64,000 nucleotides of DNA from Platerodrilus igneus (GCA_036346225.1 JARFIW010000995.1:3743216-3807215); one strand, 5' to 3'; counted from the first letter of the stretch, positions 1 through 12,729 are shown. Notes: generated by a model not told the origin, from the letters alone. Translations and numbers: made by a program.

Positions 1-480
1 ATTTTAAGAAAGTGCCAAAAATTCCATAATATTTGCATTTATGTAATAGTATATCGTGATTGACTCTATCAAATGCCGTAGAAAAATCCGTGTTCATCAT
101 ATCTACCTCGATACCGTTTTCTAATACCTCAACTATATATGTACAAAATAGTACGGGATTAGTAAACCCACTGAGAAACCATGCTGCTCGGGAATAATTA
201 TATTCTTGAGAACAGAGCTAAGAGATTTTGTTACCAAAGAATCCAATAATTGAGGAATGCAAGATTGACTACATATAGGTCTATAGTTAGACACAGCAGA
301 TTTATTCCCAGATTTATATATAGGGGTAATAAATGATCTTTTCCATTTCAGAGGTACAGAACCTTCCTTAACTGACTGGTTAAATAGTAAATACAAAGGT
401 AGTGTAAGGGATTCTCTACAATATTTAACAAATAAGTTTTCCAATAAGTTTATATAACCATAAATAAATCCCAAAATTCA
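1..480 (-). pseudogene. CR1/Jockey-type reverse transcriptase fragment
   Basis: Reading right to left, the frame 474-133 gives an N-terminal reverse transcriptase segment (LKWKRSFITPIYKSGNKSA, then SNYRPI, then IPEQHGF). After a frame change it continues to the window edge with DFSTAFDRVNHDILLHK, the motif that carries the first catalytic aspartate in non-LTR enzymes. The piece runs off the left end and its 5' end meets the LTR-like repeat near 480. It is frameshifted, so dead. Family knowledge: NYRPI and the STAFDxVxHDILL block are typical of CR1/Jockey-group retrotransposons; the exact clade is not resolved. Confidence 0.75.
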
Positions 481-484
481 ATCA

Positions 485-1913
485 CACAGCACCAAAATTT
501 CACAAAAGTTTATCAGACAACAGAAATTTGAAATAAATTACCTGGAGAATGCTTCAGGCTTCCATTCCTTCGACGATGATCACCAGAACATCTCGGCTTC
601 GTGACCATGCGCTGTGATACTCAGCGGATTCACAAACGATAACCCCAATTGCAAGCCAAGCGCCTCGTTCCATAGTACCATTCCATATCAGCATAAAATC
701 CTAGTTGTTGGTGTTGCTTACCCCACATATATTATGCTTCCATTTATTGATTTTCTAGCTTAGTATAGTAGTAGCCGGACCTCTATTACTTTAATATATA
801 CTACACGTATTTCGCGTTAATAAATAGAAGGCCACTACTAATAAGTTACACGTGCTAGCACTATATTTACTGTATTATTAAGACATCTAATACTCACCAA
901 AAAAAACTCTACTATAATGTTGGTCTGCATTCAGTACTTTCTCATAGTACAGTAGTATAGAAGCGCAGAGAAGACAAGAGAGCCTTAATAATTTTCATTC
1001 AGTATTTATATTGTTTCAAAATCCTATCCCCGGACACACTTCACATGAAAAGCTTATTTTCAAATTTAAATTCTACAAATTTTGATACAACCGACGAAAA
1101 TTCCTGAAATTTACTCCGTCTACGTGCCGTACGTATCCGAAAGCGCTCCCACCTGTCGCGTTTGTCTCCGTTTGGAAAACTGTCGGTTCTTAACCAATGA
1201 TAATATTCTCTGTCATCACAAATCCCGCCTAAACTATCTTCATCTTTGTCTGATGCATGTCTGCTGTCACGTTTAAAACCCCACTTGAGCTATAGAAAAT
1301 CGATATTGCTGACAGCTCATCTCCACTCCACGTGGATATGGTACGTGCGTTTTCAATATCAATGCTTTTATCTCTGTCTCTATCTGTAGTATATAACCGA
1401 TCGTGCATTTCCCTTGCTCTTTAAGAACTTTGTTAGCTTGTTGTTCAACCCAAACTGACGGTTGAAAATATTTCTATGAAGTCCTGTCTTAATATGCTCA
1501 TAATTTTGACGAATGTAACCTTTTTAAAAACGCAGGTGTTTGTTAATTATCGACCGTTTAGCACAACAATTCTTAGAGTTTATATTTCGTCGTATCAGAT
1601 AAAACTGACGTTTGCTTGTTACTACGAAAACTTTTGCCTTGGAATTATTGATTTTCTTACCATAGTGGGTTTTTATGCTTTTACGTGTTGAATTAAACTA
1701 AATTAAAATTAATTATAAGTATTCTATTTGCTTTAAAACTGTTTTTCTTTATGTACTTTTAACCTTTTGATTATTAATTATAAAAATACGTCAATACTTG
1801 TCCGTTCTCCCTAAATGAATTAATAAATTTTGTGCGTAAATAATTTGTTCTTTTCTCTATACAGGGTAGTTGAAATTTTATTGTTTACCCCAAATTTAAC
1901 CCTTAAAATCCAC

Positions 1914-1916
<3 letters not shown>
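485..1916 (-). repeat. LTR-like repeat, copy B (truncated)
   Basis: One of six related copies of a roughly 2-kb repeat (others near 1955, 29952, 32849, 47174 and 59900). Read on the minus strand it starts beside the (TA)n tract with TTGTGGATTTTAAGGGTTAA. It shares with copy F the blocks ACCCCAAATTTAACCC, a CACGTAAATAA-like block and CGCAGGTGTTTGTTAATTA. A TATA box (TATAAATACTG, 1011-1001) lies about 905 bp from the start, the same offset as in other copies, followed by a pyrimidine-rich CTCTCTTGTC. An AG|GTAA donor-like site lies near 541. The distal end is missing where it meets the CR1-type fragment. LTR identity is inferred from copies C and F. Confidence 0.55.

Positions 1917-1953
<37 letters not shown>
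1917..1953. repeat. (TA)n microsatellite between LTR-like copies A and B
   Basis: An uninterrupted TA dinucleotide tract that separates the start of copy B from the end of copy A, both on the minus strand. Confidence 0.97.
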
Positions 1954-1954
<1 letters not shown>

Positions 1955-1955
<1 letters not shown>

Positions 1956-3945
1956 CTGTGATATAGCCGCACTAGCCCTACGCTTGGGCAGCCATAAATT
2001 CTTTTGTTCTGTGCTCCTTTTAACTCGAACCCCTGCTATGTATCTCTAAATAATATTAAATTTTAAACAATTCGTTTTATATGCTTCGACTAGCTCAGTT
2101 CAATCCACACAGAGTGCACGACGGTACGACAATAAAAAAGTTTTTACCTTCCCTTTTCTCTAACACTTTCCTATTTGAATGAGTTAAACGAATTTGTATA
2201 ATGACAAAAAATATATATACACTTCACAGCTTTACAACTTTTATAATGTGATTCACTATCCAAAAATAAACCCCTGAATCAAAGTAACAATATAAATCTG
2301 TTTGTCTCCAAATTATAACTCCCATAAATCAGATAAAGTCAGCAAAAATAACATGTACTGGAAGTACCTTTTGAACGTTCAAACGACTTTCTTTCTCTGT
2401 ACATAATTTTTAAAGATTTTTTGATAACCCTTTACATAAATATTTCAATATATGCAAAAATGTAATATTCAAAATGAAATTAATGCCTTATGCTATTAAA
2501 AAATGTTCTGATTTCTGACCTGTGTTTTCCTTGCATGTTCCAATTCTTGGAACTGCTGTTGCATGTGATTGACCAGTACCCCTGGATTGTTTTCAGTTAA
2601 GCTCTCTTGTTTATTGCGTAGTACAGCTCGTCCACATGCCCAATTTAACCCTTAGTTGATTTTCTTAATTAGTTTCTCCCTTCAATGCTTATGTAGACTA
2701 ATGTTTAGACTAATACTTAAATGATTGTGTAGTGATTTATGGACTTGATTGTCTGTTCGAGTCTTTAGATTGCTTACTTGGTTATCTCGTCGAATATTTA
2801 GATCTAGTCGAACATTTAGAGCCCTAAGTTATTAAATATTAAAATTATGTTTAACTTATATTTCAAAGTTAACGGCAAACTTCTATCGTATACTTGCACT
2901 AATATTGTTATTTCAAAAATTTTCTATCACGACTTTCACTAACATTATATTTGTTTAATTTACTATTTTCACTTCGCGTGATATTCTAATTTGAACTGGT
3001 ACAAAGCATGCCTTGATTGAAGAAAGACTGATTGTTTATCAAATTCGTGTCTTATATAAAGGATCCTCCTCTTCACCTGTATGATTGGTTTTCCGAGTTT
3101 ATCTCGTTGATTGAGACGTTGCACTTTGCCTTATCATGCAGGCCTTTGGACTTTCTACAAAGTTACTATCCAAATTTTCGTCAAAATGCTTAGTACATCA
3201 CGTAGACATCTAGTTTTGTATAGTGTATGTATTCTTTTGAATATGAAATCTTTGTACCTTTTTCTAGTCACGTCCGCTTGTTTGTATAGTAATTTATTCA
3301 AACTCACCGTTTAATTTACCACGTAGCTAAACGTCTGTTCTCTTGTTTTGTTCCCTAATCTGTTGGATTTTATTCGAATTTTCTGATGTTTATAATTGAG
3401 AGATCACGTAGTCAAATCGTTATGATGACATAAATTGAATACGTTTATTCATTTCCTGCATTTATGAAACATATTTGTTTTGAATGGGATTCTTTTATTG
3501 CAAGTATGCATGGTTATTTCCTTACATTAGTGCGTATTTATTTCAATAAGACTCATCGCGTTTAAGATGTTATTCATGCGTATTTATTTTCAGTTTTATG
3601 CTCGCATTGTTTTGAAATGAATTGTGTGGCGTACAAGTTGTTTATCGTACTAAATGTGATTTGATTTTTGAATAATGAACTTCCTTTCATTAATTAAAGT
3701 CATTTATATACAGTGTGTCTGATACTAGTTTTTTGTTTGATTAGCGAATTACGTACCTTTTATGATAAAATTGTTTAGTTTTCTGGACTTTAGCGCTGTT
3801 TACATGTAGTGTACAACCCTTATGACTCTATATACCCCTAAATAACCCTATCTTTTAAGAGAACTACCAAATTTTAAGGCTATATTGAAGTAGAATAGAT
3901 TTAAGCACTATTTATATTATAATTACATGTACTAATAAAACCTAC
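1955..3945 (-). repeat. LTR-like repeat, copy A (diverged)
   Basis: On the minus strand it ends at the (TA)n tract with ATCACAGCA, matching the ends of copies C, D and F (TTCACAGC). A TATA box (TTATATAAG, 3060-3052) lies about 890 bp from the expected start, as in the other copies, and an AG|GT donor-like site lies near 2520. Internal similarity is weaker than among the other copies, so membership is likely rather than certain. The start is placed just before a TACAGGG transposon-like end at 3946-3952. Confidence 0.42.
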
Positions 3946-3947
3946 AG

Positions 3948-4080
3948 GGAGATGAATAAGCAATCATTTCAGTTGAGAAAGCTGTTGAAAATGTTAATGA
4001 AAATTCACAAATGACTGCGAATACAGTAAAGAATATGAAATTACATACGAATGAAAATATTTACATGCAGGGACCGTAGC
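3948..4080 (+). repeat. Mariner-end-like repeat, copy 1
   Basis: About 130 bp beginning CAGGGAGATGAATAAG directly after TA, and clearly homologous to 24352-24490 (CAGGGTGATGAATAAG). Shared blocks include TCATTTCA, GAAAATGTTAATG and ATTCACAAATGACTGCGAAT. The CAGGG start after TA is typical of Tc1/mariner-type ends. No partner inverted end was found, so this is an end fragment or a very short derivative. Confidence 0.55.
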
Positions 4081-4764
4081 ATGCTATTGAATTCTACGTA
4101 AATAATAACATTACATACAGTTTTTTATTTTTCTCATAGGTTTAAACCATTAGAAAGTTTTTAATGTTTGGAAAAATGGCCAATATAAGTTTTTCCAAAT
4201 ATTTAAAAAAGTTGAGTATCTAACTGTGTTTCTAAAAAGCGACATATTACTCATAAATTTCTGCTCGACTGCTAATTTAACCAACATTGTATCTTCTATA
4301 ATAAAAAAAGTTACCCATATATGGAGATAGACTGTGGGCATGCTGTATACACATGATTATTAATACTACAACAATTGAGTCTATTTTTATTTTCTTAGTT
4401 AATCTTTAAAAAGAAAATATTTTTACTAATTTTGTTTTATACCCACACTTACAGATATAAAGTCGACGTTTTTATATTGAAAATTCTTCCGTCGATACTG
4501 GCATTTGACAAAAAGTAATAAATCAAAGACCCAAGTATTCTATTCATTATAAAATGTACATTGAAATAATAGTTACGAGTTACTTTTGACTGAGGCAATT
4601 TAATGTAACAAAATAGCAATTTTTTGACAGAATAAACCAAAAAATAATTATTTTGTAGTTTATTTCTAATAATCTAAAGATGTCTAGTTTCGTAAATTGT
4701 TTCATACAAAAACAAACTTTTATGCTTTTATTTTTAATTTAGCCTAATATATATTTCAGAAGTA
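4081..4764. other. AT-rich DNA with no recognised feature
   Basis: Open frames here are short and resemble nothing I know. No inverted repeat, tRNA-like element or exon was seen. Confidence 0.5.
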
Positions 4765-5345
4765 GTGGACGTTTTGAAGCTTATTGTTTCCTATAATCAT
4801 TATTTACCAGCAACAGAATTTGAGAAAATGACATCATTATCACGTTTATTTGACGTTACATGTAAAGTTGGTATGACATCTGTGACACGTATATACAATG
4901 ATTTGAAGATACTAAAATTTCAACCCCAATGTAACTTTTCTTTGCAGTTTTCTTATTCATCTTATACAAGTCAGAACAGCCTAGTTACTTATATAGTACA
5001 GTACATTTGAGGTTGCATAATCATAATCTAAATCTTCATAATAACTACAACATAACCATACCAAAGCACAAGAGTTCAAAATTTAAATGTTCTTTTGAAT
5101 ATAGAAGTGCCAAAATCTTCTACAAATACTCAAATTTTTTCTTAAACTTCAACTTAGACTCAGCCACTAGGTTTAAAACAGCCATTGCCAAGTGTCTTCT
5201 TCGAGAACAAGCCTTATGCCAGTAAATATTGTCTGAACTTTACTTGTGCAGCAGGTATATTGTGAAAACCAGCTATGCTGACTTTATACCTTTAAGTAAT
5301 AATTGTAATTATTCTTTATTAAATAAATAAATAACTAAAAATAAA
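4765..5345 (+). pseudogene. Non-LTR retrotransposon C-terminus and 3' UTR
   Basis: From about 4950 a shifted frame, then 5007-5225, gives the C-terminal tail seen in CR1-group polymerases: ITIPKHKSSKFKCSFEYRSA followed by a RFKTAIAKCLLREQAL-like end and a stop. A short 3' UTR ends in AAATAAATAAATAA-type repeats (5320-5345), a normal non-LTR tail. Only the 3' end is present (5' truncation is usual), and a frameshift near 5007 breaks the protein. The 44222-44506 fragment has the same architecture. Confidence 0.65.
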
Positions 5346-5404
5346 TAAATCTTAAAATGACGTCTATATCACGTCTTAATATACAGCATAATAAATATCT
5401 CATT

Positions 5405-6876
5405 AAAATCTTCTGTCCTCCCGTCGTGTTGGAAAATGTCAGCCATATCTCCTGTACTAAAACAGGGGGATCCGAGTGAAATCGTGAATTACAGACCTAT
5501 ATCCATCTTGTCCAACTGTGCAAAAGTTTATGAGATGGTATTGCGGAATAGGTTACAACCTGCTATTAAGCAATACATATCACCCTTTCAACATGAATTT
5601 ATGCCGCAGCGCTCTACAACTACTAACTTAACCTGTTTTATGCAATTTGTCTCGGAGCTCGTGGATGACAATGGACAAGTTGATGTATTCTATGCAGACA
5701 TAGCTAAAGCATTTGACTGTATTGATCATGGTTTACTTTTATGGAAACTTAGTTTGTATGGTTTTAGTGACTCGCTAATCAGATTATTTTCCTTTTATCC
5801 GAAAGATTGCTTACAGTACGTTGTCTACAGTGGTTTTAAATCATTATCATTTAAAACGGTTTCTGGTGTTCCCCAAGGATCTAACTTGGGGCCACTTCTA
5901 TTTGTAATTTTTATTAATGATGTATGTAAAGCAATTATTGGCAATAAGTTGTTATATGCAGATGACTTAAAACTATACGTTCGAGTTTAAAATTCTGTTG
6001 TCTGTCTGACGCTAAATGTGATCAAATGTCACATTATATCCTACACTAGAAAGCAGCAGCCAGTCGATTTTATTTACTGTGTTGGTGATGTGATGCTACA
6101 GAGGCAAAATGAAATTAAGGAGGTAGGTATTCTGTTTGATTTTTCTCTTTCTTTTGCCTCACATATTCATATGACAGTGAATGCAGCACGTAAGGTTCTG
6201 CGTTTTTTTTATGAGAACCTGCAAGTGGTTTAGAAACATAAATACACTTATCACATTATATCAAGCTCTTATTCGATCTAAACTGGAATATGGCTGCAAT
6301 ATTTGGTCACCTATGTATGATTGTCATATAAAGTCTTTAGAGTCTGTTCAACGAAAGTTCCTAAAATACTTGTATCTTAAAGTGGAAGGCTCCTATCCGG
6401 TCATAGATTATGGTCATGCTTTGTTATTATGAAAGTTTGAATTTCTATCACTGGAAACACGCAGAGCCATGTTATCACTAACATTTCTATGTAAGTTGAT
6501 ACGCAATGAAATTGATTGTCCGGAAATCTTACAACATCTGAAACTACGAATTCCTAGATGTTGCACCAGAAAGCATGCTCTATTCTTTCTGCCTACACGA
6601 TGCACTAATAAGTTACGTAAGTCGCCAGTGTATGGTATGTGTGCGCTGTACAATCTACTAAGTGCTGATTGTGACATTTTTTATGATTCACTTTATGTCA
6701 TACTACAGATGGGGGAAACCATGTATAAGCCTTCATAGTTGATTGACTATCAACATACATATGCTTGCTAGTCAGTTATATTTATTATTGTTTGAACTGT
6801 ATTTTTATATCTATTTACAGTTTAGATTCCTGTAATTGGGTTATTGTTACCTGTAGGAAAATAAAATTAAATTAAA
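5405..6876 (+). pseudogene. Jockey-type non-LTR reverse transcriptase, 5' truncated
   Basis: The frame 5436-5990 holds an almost complete palm: VNYRPISILSNCAKVYE, then YADIAKAFDCIDHGLLLWKL, SGVPQGSNLGPLLF and the catalytic LLYADDLKLYV. After a stop the thumb and C-terminal region continue in 6018-6233, 6181-6432 and 6469-6738 (EIKEVGILFDFSLSFASHI, then LYQALIRSKLEYGCNIWSP), so at least three stops or frameshifts break it. The element starts within the polymerase (PSCWKMSAISPV-like) and ends near an AAATTAAATTAA tail at 6862-6876. It lies directly downstream of the previous non-LTR tail, suggesting insertion there. Exact clade unassigned. Confidence 0.85.
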
Positions 6877-8010
6877 TTAATATGACGAAATTGGGCTAAG
6901 ACAATGCCATCATTTTTGCGTCATAATTACATCAAAATAAAGGTTTAAGTAATGTAAGGACTGACCAAAAAATAATATCAGTCTGCTACCTGGGGGTATT
7001 AAAATGCTTCACATATTCAAGTACAAGAAGAGCTTGTAAGTAAAGTACTTCAGTATTAAATATCATACAACAAATTATTTCAAGTATTCTTAGTTAATTG
7101 AAGTACTAGAATCTACTTTAAGTACTCAATTCAAGTACTGCCAGTAGATCCAATTGGTGTATTGGATATGCTGCGAAATTAAACTCACATGTGCAAACCA
7201 AAAATTCTACTGAAAATTAAATAGTAACAAAATGTCGAAATAAAACTTCGGTTTATTTTGAGGAGAATCTATGGAATATGTGAAAAACGACTAATATGTT
7301 CTAAAATTTCTTCCAACCACAAATGCATTTAGTTTCAGAGTTAATAATATTATGTATTTGACCGACGGTATTATCTTTCATCACACAGTACGAGTTAGCA
7401 ATACGTTATATGGGAATTTTGCTCTGCATAATGTTTCCATGAACGCATGCCAAGCATAAAATGGGATAATGTGATACTTGGGGATGCTTTAAATTGGAGA
7501 TCCTTGCCTTACTTCAATAACCATCCTAAATATCATCCTTTAATGCCTAATTAAAGCAAGCTGCAGATCTTAGGTAAGTCTATTATTTTGTTTCTTATGT
7601 ATGTATTTAATAAGTCTATTGTATTTCAACCAGAAGGTAAATCAAACTTAGTTTTGCTTGATCATATAAAGAATAATTTTTATTGAGTTTGATGGCTTTT
7701 TAGTTTTATTTTTGAGGTATTAATTTACTATCATGTTAATAATTTGATAGTTATGCAAATCCAGATATACGAGAAAATTTGAGGATTAATATGATCTCTA
7801 TATTTGAACAGCATTAAAGGAAATTTGATCATAATTTGGCAGAAATACAGAAATACAGTGTTACTACAAGCTGGCCAGACACACAGCAGTTGTGTAGTGA
7901 GGTGATTTATTTAGTAGCACACTGAATAACTTTTTTAAGCATTTCCATTCTTGTTTAGCATTGTTAAACAGATCAATACGTTTCAAGTGTCAAAAAAAAA
8001 ATTGGTCGCA
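6877..8010. other. AT-rich DNA with no recognised feature
   Basis: No coding similarity seen. A GTAAGT donor-like site near 7574 has no convincing open frame before it. I looked here for RFC1 N-terminal exons and did not find one. Confidence 0.45.
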
Positions 8011-8014
8011 TGAC

Positions 8015-8565
8015 CATCACACAAAAAAATCCATATTTTGTAGGTGCATTCTCTTATGTTTTGGCAGTTCAAAGCTTTTTTTGAATTTTTATTGTGTCTG
8101 GGTAACAAATTGTGGCCATTTTTGTTTAAAGCCGTATGCTGTTTTGCGTTTGCAGAGATTTACACTTTTCTAAATTACTCAGCACTGAATTGTGTTAGGC
8201 TTTTGAAATAAAGTGCATTGTATTTAGTATATTCTGGTTTAAAAATCATAGTCCTTTTTACATGCATAATTTATTTTTGTTCAGGTAATCTTTATACCCA
8301 ACATTATTGGACACGTATGATCAAAATTCAATTTTCGCGTGGAAATTTATCAGAGATGTAAAAATTACACACTTAAAAATTTATTTTTTGACTTTTTTGT
8401 GATTTTTCGGCTGCAATATTTCTGTTGGGAGACAAGGTAAACATCTGAAAATTGTACACAGTGAAGGTGTCTGGGGTTTCAAGCTTTGAGATAAATTTCA
8501 ACTTAGAGATTCAACTTAAAATGAGTTTTTAAAAATTGTGAATTCGAACATATCTGGGAGAAATG
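8015..8565 (+). repeat. Left inverted arm of the 3.8-kb element
   Basis: Pairs with 11213-11860. The most conserved part is the GCTGCAATATTTCTGTTGGG block near 8411-8430. Confidence 0.7.
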
Positions 8566-9539
8566 GGAATAAGTAGCTATTCTACTATTTCTAAGACAAT
8601 TTTCAACTAATATAACCACATTTCTTAAAAAAATGAAATATCTTATTATAAATGAGCATGTATTTTAATTATTTGTTAGTAAAATGGTACTAATGAGTCA
8701 CAATTCTCTTCAGATAGATTTAAGGTTTTACTTGCTCACTGTTGTATTTCTCCTAGCCACCAATACCTGTCTCACTTTACTCTGTTATCACAATGGGGTG
8801 TCAGTGTCCTGTAGGTGTTTTTATTGACGAATTTTCTTAAAGAATGAACGTTGAGATCACTTCAGTTTACAGGTATCATGAAAAGAAATACTTGAAAAAA
8901 TTTCATTATTCTCCATGGCCAGTCTTGCCCAGATCCTTCCAAAAATCTATAAATAAAGGTTTGAGACGTAACCTTGGATTTATATTCTAAGAATATGAGC
9001 GTTCATGTTAATTTTATATCAGGAAAATCCTCGTGTCCAACATGTTACTCCAAAATATTTGTTTTATACGAAGAAAGGAATAGTGAAACGTCAGATAAAG
9101 TTTTTTAAGACTCATCAGAAACTATAGAAAAGGTAGGTTCAGCTTTGTTCTATTTTAGGTTTATTGCCTTCTTCTAAATGCCGAACAACAAAGATCTGTA
9201 GCCATAAAAACAAAAATTGAAAAAATTACCAGCTCTGTCAGAAAAAAATTGGAAGTTTCATATCATAAGCAAATCCAGATGATTATCCTCAAAATTTAGA
9301 AACGAAATGGTTAGTGCTTTGTAATTTAAATAAACTATTTTGAAAGTTTAAAAAGAAGCAATGTGGCATTAAAATTTGAAAATAGAAATTCTGCGAGTTA
9401 ACACCAAAATGGTGTATTATTGCTAGTGCACCTGGTACTCTTAATGTTTGTATCTGTTTATATCACCAGAACATATAGTTGATGATTGATGGTGCCAATC
9501 AAAACTTAATTAGAAAGATCTTTGGGATATTCTGGTATA

Positions 9540-10570
9540 CAAAACAGATAATTATGATTGTATGATGGGAAAATGTCAACAATGTCCTGGCAAACAGGCC
9601 TTGGTCGGTCGACATGTTTGAAGAGCTTGAAGAAGACTCAATGCCAGAATACAAAAAGGAATGACAAGACCGAATTGAAATGATGACAGTTGCAAAACCA
9701 CGAGGATTTTTAAAATATTGATTGTTAAACTTGAAAATCTAAAGATTCACCGTTTTATTGCAAAATCAGAAGGAAAATTTATGAAAGACAAAAAGTTAAT
9801 CGGGCCAGATGATGAATGCATTGTTCTGACTTTTTAGAAAATTATCCCTTTGTTGTACATTTCATTCATTTGTTTTATTATAAATATCGAGACACTAAAG
9901 CACTAGCTTTTGTGTGTTATCATCTAGAACATAATACCACAACAGTCCATGTATTTCAACATCACTTAACAAACTACATTAAAGAGCAACATCTTTCTAT
10001 CACAAAGTAGATTTTGGACTTTAACATAAAATGGCATTTTTTTGCATTGTGTCATGCGAAAAATACCTTTTATGGAATAGGGTGTATTACAAGGTGATTT
10101 GGTGGAAAAGGTATACAGCGACTTATTAAGGATCAAATTTTAACACTTCAGGAAATGTTTAAATTCTGCAAAGAAAATATTACAGGAATTACGTATATTT
10201 CTGTAAAAACTAATGAAATTTAAAAACTATGTTCTAATACCTTAGACGAAAGATACCACACTTGTCAGAAAATTAAAGGTACTGGATCATATCATTGTTT
10301 TATACAACAATCTGAGAGCCCTAAAATGTCAATGCACATAATTGGCATCTGATAGTGAACTTCATCGCAAAGGTTGCCATTCACACTTCAGAACAAAGAC
10401 ATAATTGCATGTATTTATGATAACCAGTGGTGGATTACAGAAGTGAACAACATAGATGATCAAAACAAAGATGTACATTTTATATTCTATCATCCGCAGG
10501 ACCAAGAACTTAATTTAAAAAAAATGAAAAGAACCAAGTTTGGATGCCAATTAAAAGTATATTGAACAAG
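9540..10570 (+). pseudogene. Decayed transposon-encoded protein, family unknown
   Basis: Fragments of one old reading frame can be followed with stops and shifts: a GKCQQCPG segment near 9569, HRFIAKSEGKFMKDKKLI (9750-9802), ECIVL then after a one-base shift DFLENYPFVV (9827-9856), IKWHFFALCHAKNTFYGIG (10026-10082), and ACIYDNQWWITEVNNID (10398-10460). These resemble, from memory, uncharacterised transposon proteins common in insects with DFxENYxF, a WHFFAxxHGK block and a C-terminal YDxxWWIGxV segment. The frame lies between long inverted arms, supporting a transposon origin. Dead. Confidence 0.55.
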
Positions 10571-11212
10571 TTGATTCCCTTAGAAATAACCTCAGTGACT
10601 GGGCGCACTTTTAACATCATACACAAACTGCGTGAAGAAATTTCACTTCTCTTAAATCAACAAAAGTAAAAACTGATTGAAGATGAGAAATTATAATTGT
10701 CAGTTTATTAATATAGTCCATTCACTTTAACTTTAGGATGACGTCACAACTGGATAAAATGCTACATTGCCAATGCTAGTTTAAATTCTAACATATTTAA
10801 TGAAAGATACACGAATATTCCCAGTGGCAAGAGGAATTAGTAGCAACACCATACATACCTAACTGCCAACCTTTATGTGTTATATGACGGTATCTTCAAG
10901 CGGAATTCTAGGTATTTGTTTACATACAGTTGCCAACACTTTATTACTACATTTTACGTCATCCTAAAGTTAAAACGACTGAACTATAGTAGCAAGTAGT
11001 TTAGGAAAACAATGTATTACATTTTACTTGATTGTTTTTTAAATAAAATTGCTGAAGATTTTGTATTTCATTAAATGGTCTTTAAATTTGTTATATAATA
11101 TTAAAACAGATTTACACACATAATTTAATGCATCTTCGAAATAGCTATCAAAATAGTTATCTTATTTGTTATGTATAAATAATTGAATTATTATACTCTT
11201 ATGCCCACTTTT

Positions 11213-11860
11213 ACAGGATGTGAAAATTAACATTGTTTGTTCAAATTCACAATTTTTTAAACTTAGTTTGAGTAGAATCTCAAAGTTGCAATTTATACCG
11301 AAGGTTGATCCGATGCAATTTTCAGATTTTAATCTGGTCTCCCAACAGAGATATTGCAGCTTAAAGATTTGAAAGAGTCAAAAATCAACTTTTAAGAGGG
11401 TGTAATTTTTAAAGAACAAGTTTAAAGTAACTATGATCTTATATATAACTGCATAGACAAAATAGATGCTGAGAAACGGTTCCTTCTTTGTGAAATTACC
11501 GTAGGACAATTGAATTTTCATCGATCTTGTTCAATAACTTTGGCTACAAAGAGTGCATAAACAAAAACATTTAGGCATATAAATTGGACTTTGAATTGTA
11601 GGCGTGAATGTACTAAATACATCACACTTTATTTGAAAAATATAAGAACCCAGTGCTGAGTAATTTAGAAAACCATAAATGCCTGCAAATGCAAGAAATT
11701 GCGTGTGGACTAAAAACAAAATTAGCCGCTATTTTTGATCTAGATACAATATAAATTTAAAAAAAAAATTGTTTTGAATAGCCAAAACATAAGGAAAATG
11801 CACCTACAAAATATAATTTTTTCTGTGATATTGTGGCACAATCAGTGCTGCACCAATTGA
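11213..11860 (-). repeat. Right inverted arm of the 3.8-kb element
   Basis: Reverse-complement partner of 8015-8565. It is somewhat longer because of insertions. Confidence 0.7.
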
Positions 11861-12403
11861 ATTGCCTCAACACACTCTTATTTGAATGTTACATTCATGC
11901 ATACTACTAATTTAAAACAACTGCATGCCTGTAACAAACAAAAAGAGAGTTCCTATTATATGTTTAACCTTAATCGCAGTATTGATTGGCAGTTGTAATT
12001 TTTGAAAATAATTTAGTTATTAATAGTAGGTTTGCATTCGAAAGGATATACGTAATTTTAATTTACTAGAAGATTTTGAAGAGTTTGCATTTGGAAAGAT
12101 GTTGCCAAATTGAATCTATAGTTGATGCCCAGTAACAAATCTTATTTATTGAACCAAAGAGAAAAGCATTTCAGAAGTGATAATCCGTACTGCTCATCAT
12201 ATATATATGTCACTAAACCTATATGTCACATAAAAAACACAGCAAACCCTTTTTACACCAAATCAAAAGTTCTGAATATTTACAAAATATTCGCATTTTA
12301 GATATCATTAATTTTAGGTTGTTGAACATATTTCAAGAGGTTACTTTTTATAACTATGTCATATTAGTCAGAAATTATATTAAAATATAAAATTTTTGTT
12401 TAG
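11861..12403. other. AT-rich DNA upstream of the first visible RFC1 exon
   Basis: Probably the intron before the exon at 12404, which begins with an acceptor (TTTAG, 12399-12403). No further exon recognised. Confidence 0.5.
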
Positions 12404-12555
12404 ACAAAACACCAATTGGCAAGCGTAAAGCTGATATTTATGATCCTGATGAAGATATAAATCGACATGAGAAAAGAAGACATTCTGCTATTTTATATCA
12501 AAAGTATTTGAATCGATCTGGTCCTGCTCATCATGGATGCAAAGATATACCCAAA
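12404..12555 (+). CDS. RFC1: RFC1 exon: pre-BRCT linker
   Basis: Acceptor TTTAG at 12399-12403 and donor GTATTT at 12556. Two leading bases finish a codon, then the frame reads KTPIGKRKADIYDPDED, a basic stretch, and YQKYLNRSGPAHHGCKDIPK. The YLNRxGPxxxGxKxIPK block sits just before the BRCT domain in animal RFC1. The exon ends on a codon boundary. The KRK and EKRRH clusters would suit nuclear localisation and DNA contact. Confidence 0.9.
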
Positions 12556-12605
12556 GTATTTTTAATATATAATTTGTTGTGTATAGTATTTCCATTTTGT
12601 TTAAG

Positions 12606-12729
12606 GGGAAACCAGACTGCCTTAAAAATTTATGCTTTATTCGAACTGGTGTATTAGATTCTCTCGACAATGATGAATTTGAAGCACTTATTAAAAATCA
12701 TGGTGGTAGGATTGTTCATACTGTTTCAA
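12606..12729 (+). CDS. RFC1: RFC1 exon: first half of BRCT domain
   Basis: Follows a 50-bp intron (acceptor TTTAAG, donor GTAAGT at 12730). It encodes GKPDCLKNLCFIRTGVLDSL and then EFEALIKNHGGRIVHTVS, the first strand, first helix and GG turn of a BRCT fold. In RFC1 this domain binds 5'-phosphorylated double-stranded DNA (family knowledge). One base is left over and is completed after the 8.8-kb intron by the exon at 21522, restoring SKKVNYVVTG. Confidence 0.93.

Larger units (their letters stand above)
8011..11860. mobile_element. 3.8-kb element with 550-650-bp inverted ends
   Basis: The segments 8015-8565 and 11213-11860 are inverted copies of each other. Matching blocks, reading the right arm as its complement, include ATTTTGTAGGTGCATT, TTCTAAATTACTCAGCACTG, GCTGCAATATTTCTGTTGGG against GCTGCAATATCTCTGTTGGG, and AAAATTGTGAAT. 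Indels and substitutions show the pair is old. The interior carries a decayed ORF with transposase-like motifs (9540-10570). Such very long terminal inverted repeats occur in foldback-type and some cut-and-paste DNA transposons; the superfamily is not identified, and exact ends and target duplication are not resolved. Confidence 0.65.

Noticed and set aside
4000..12403. RFC1 N-terminal exons (PCNA-binding DIRKFF-type start)
   Set aside because: Scanned for such a motif followed by a donor; none found, so not annotated.
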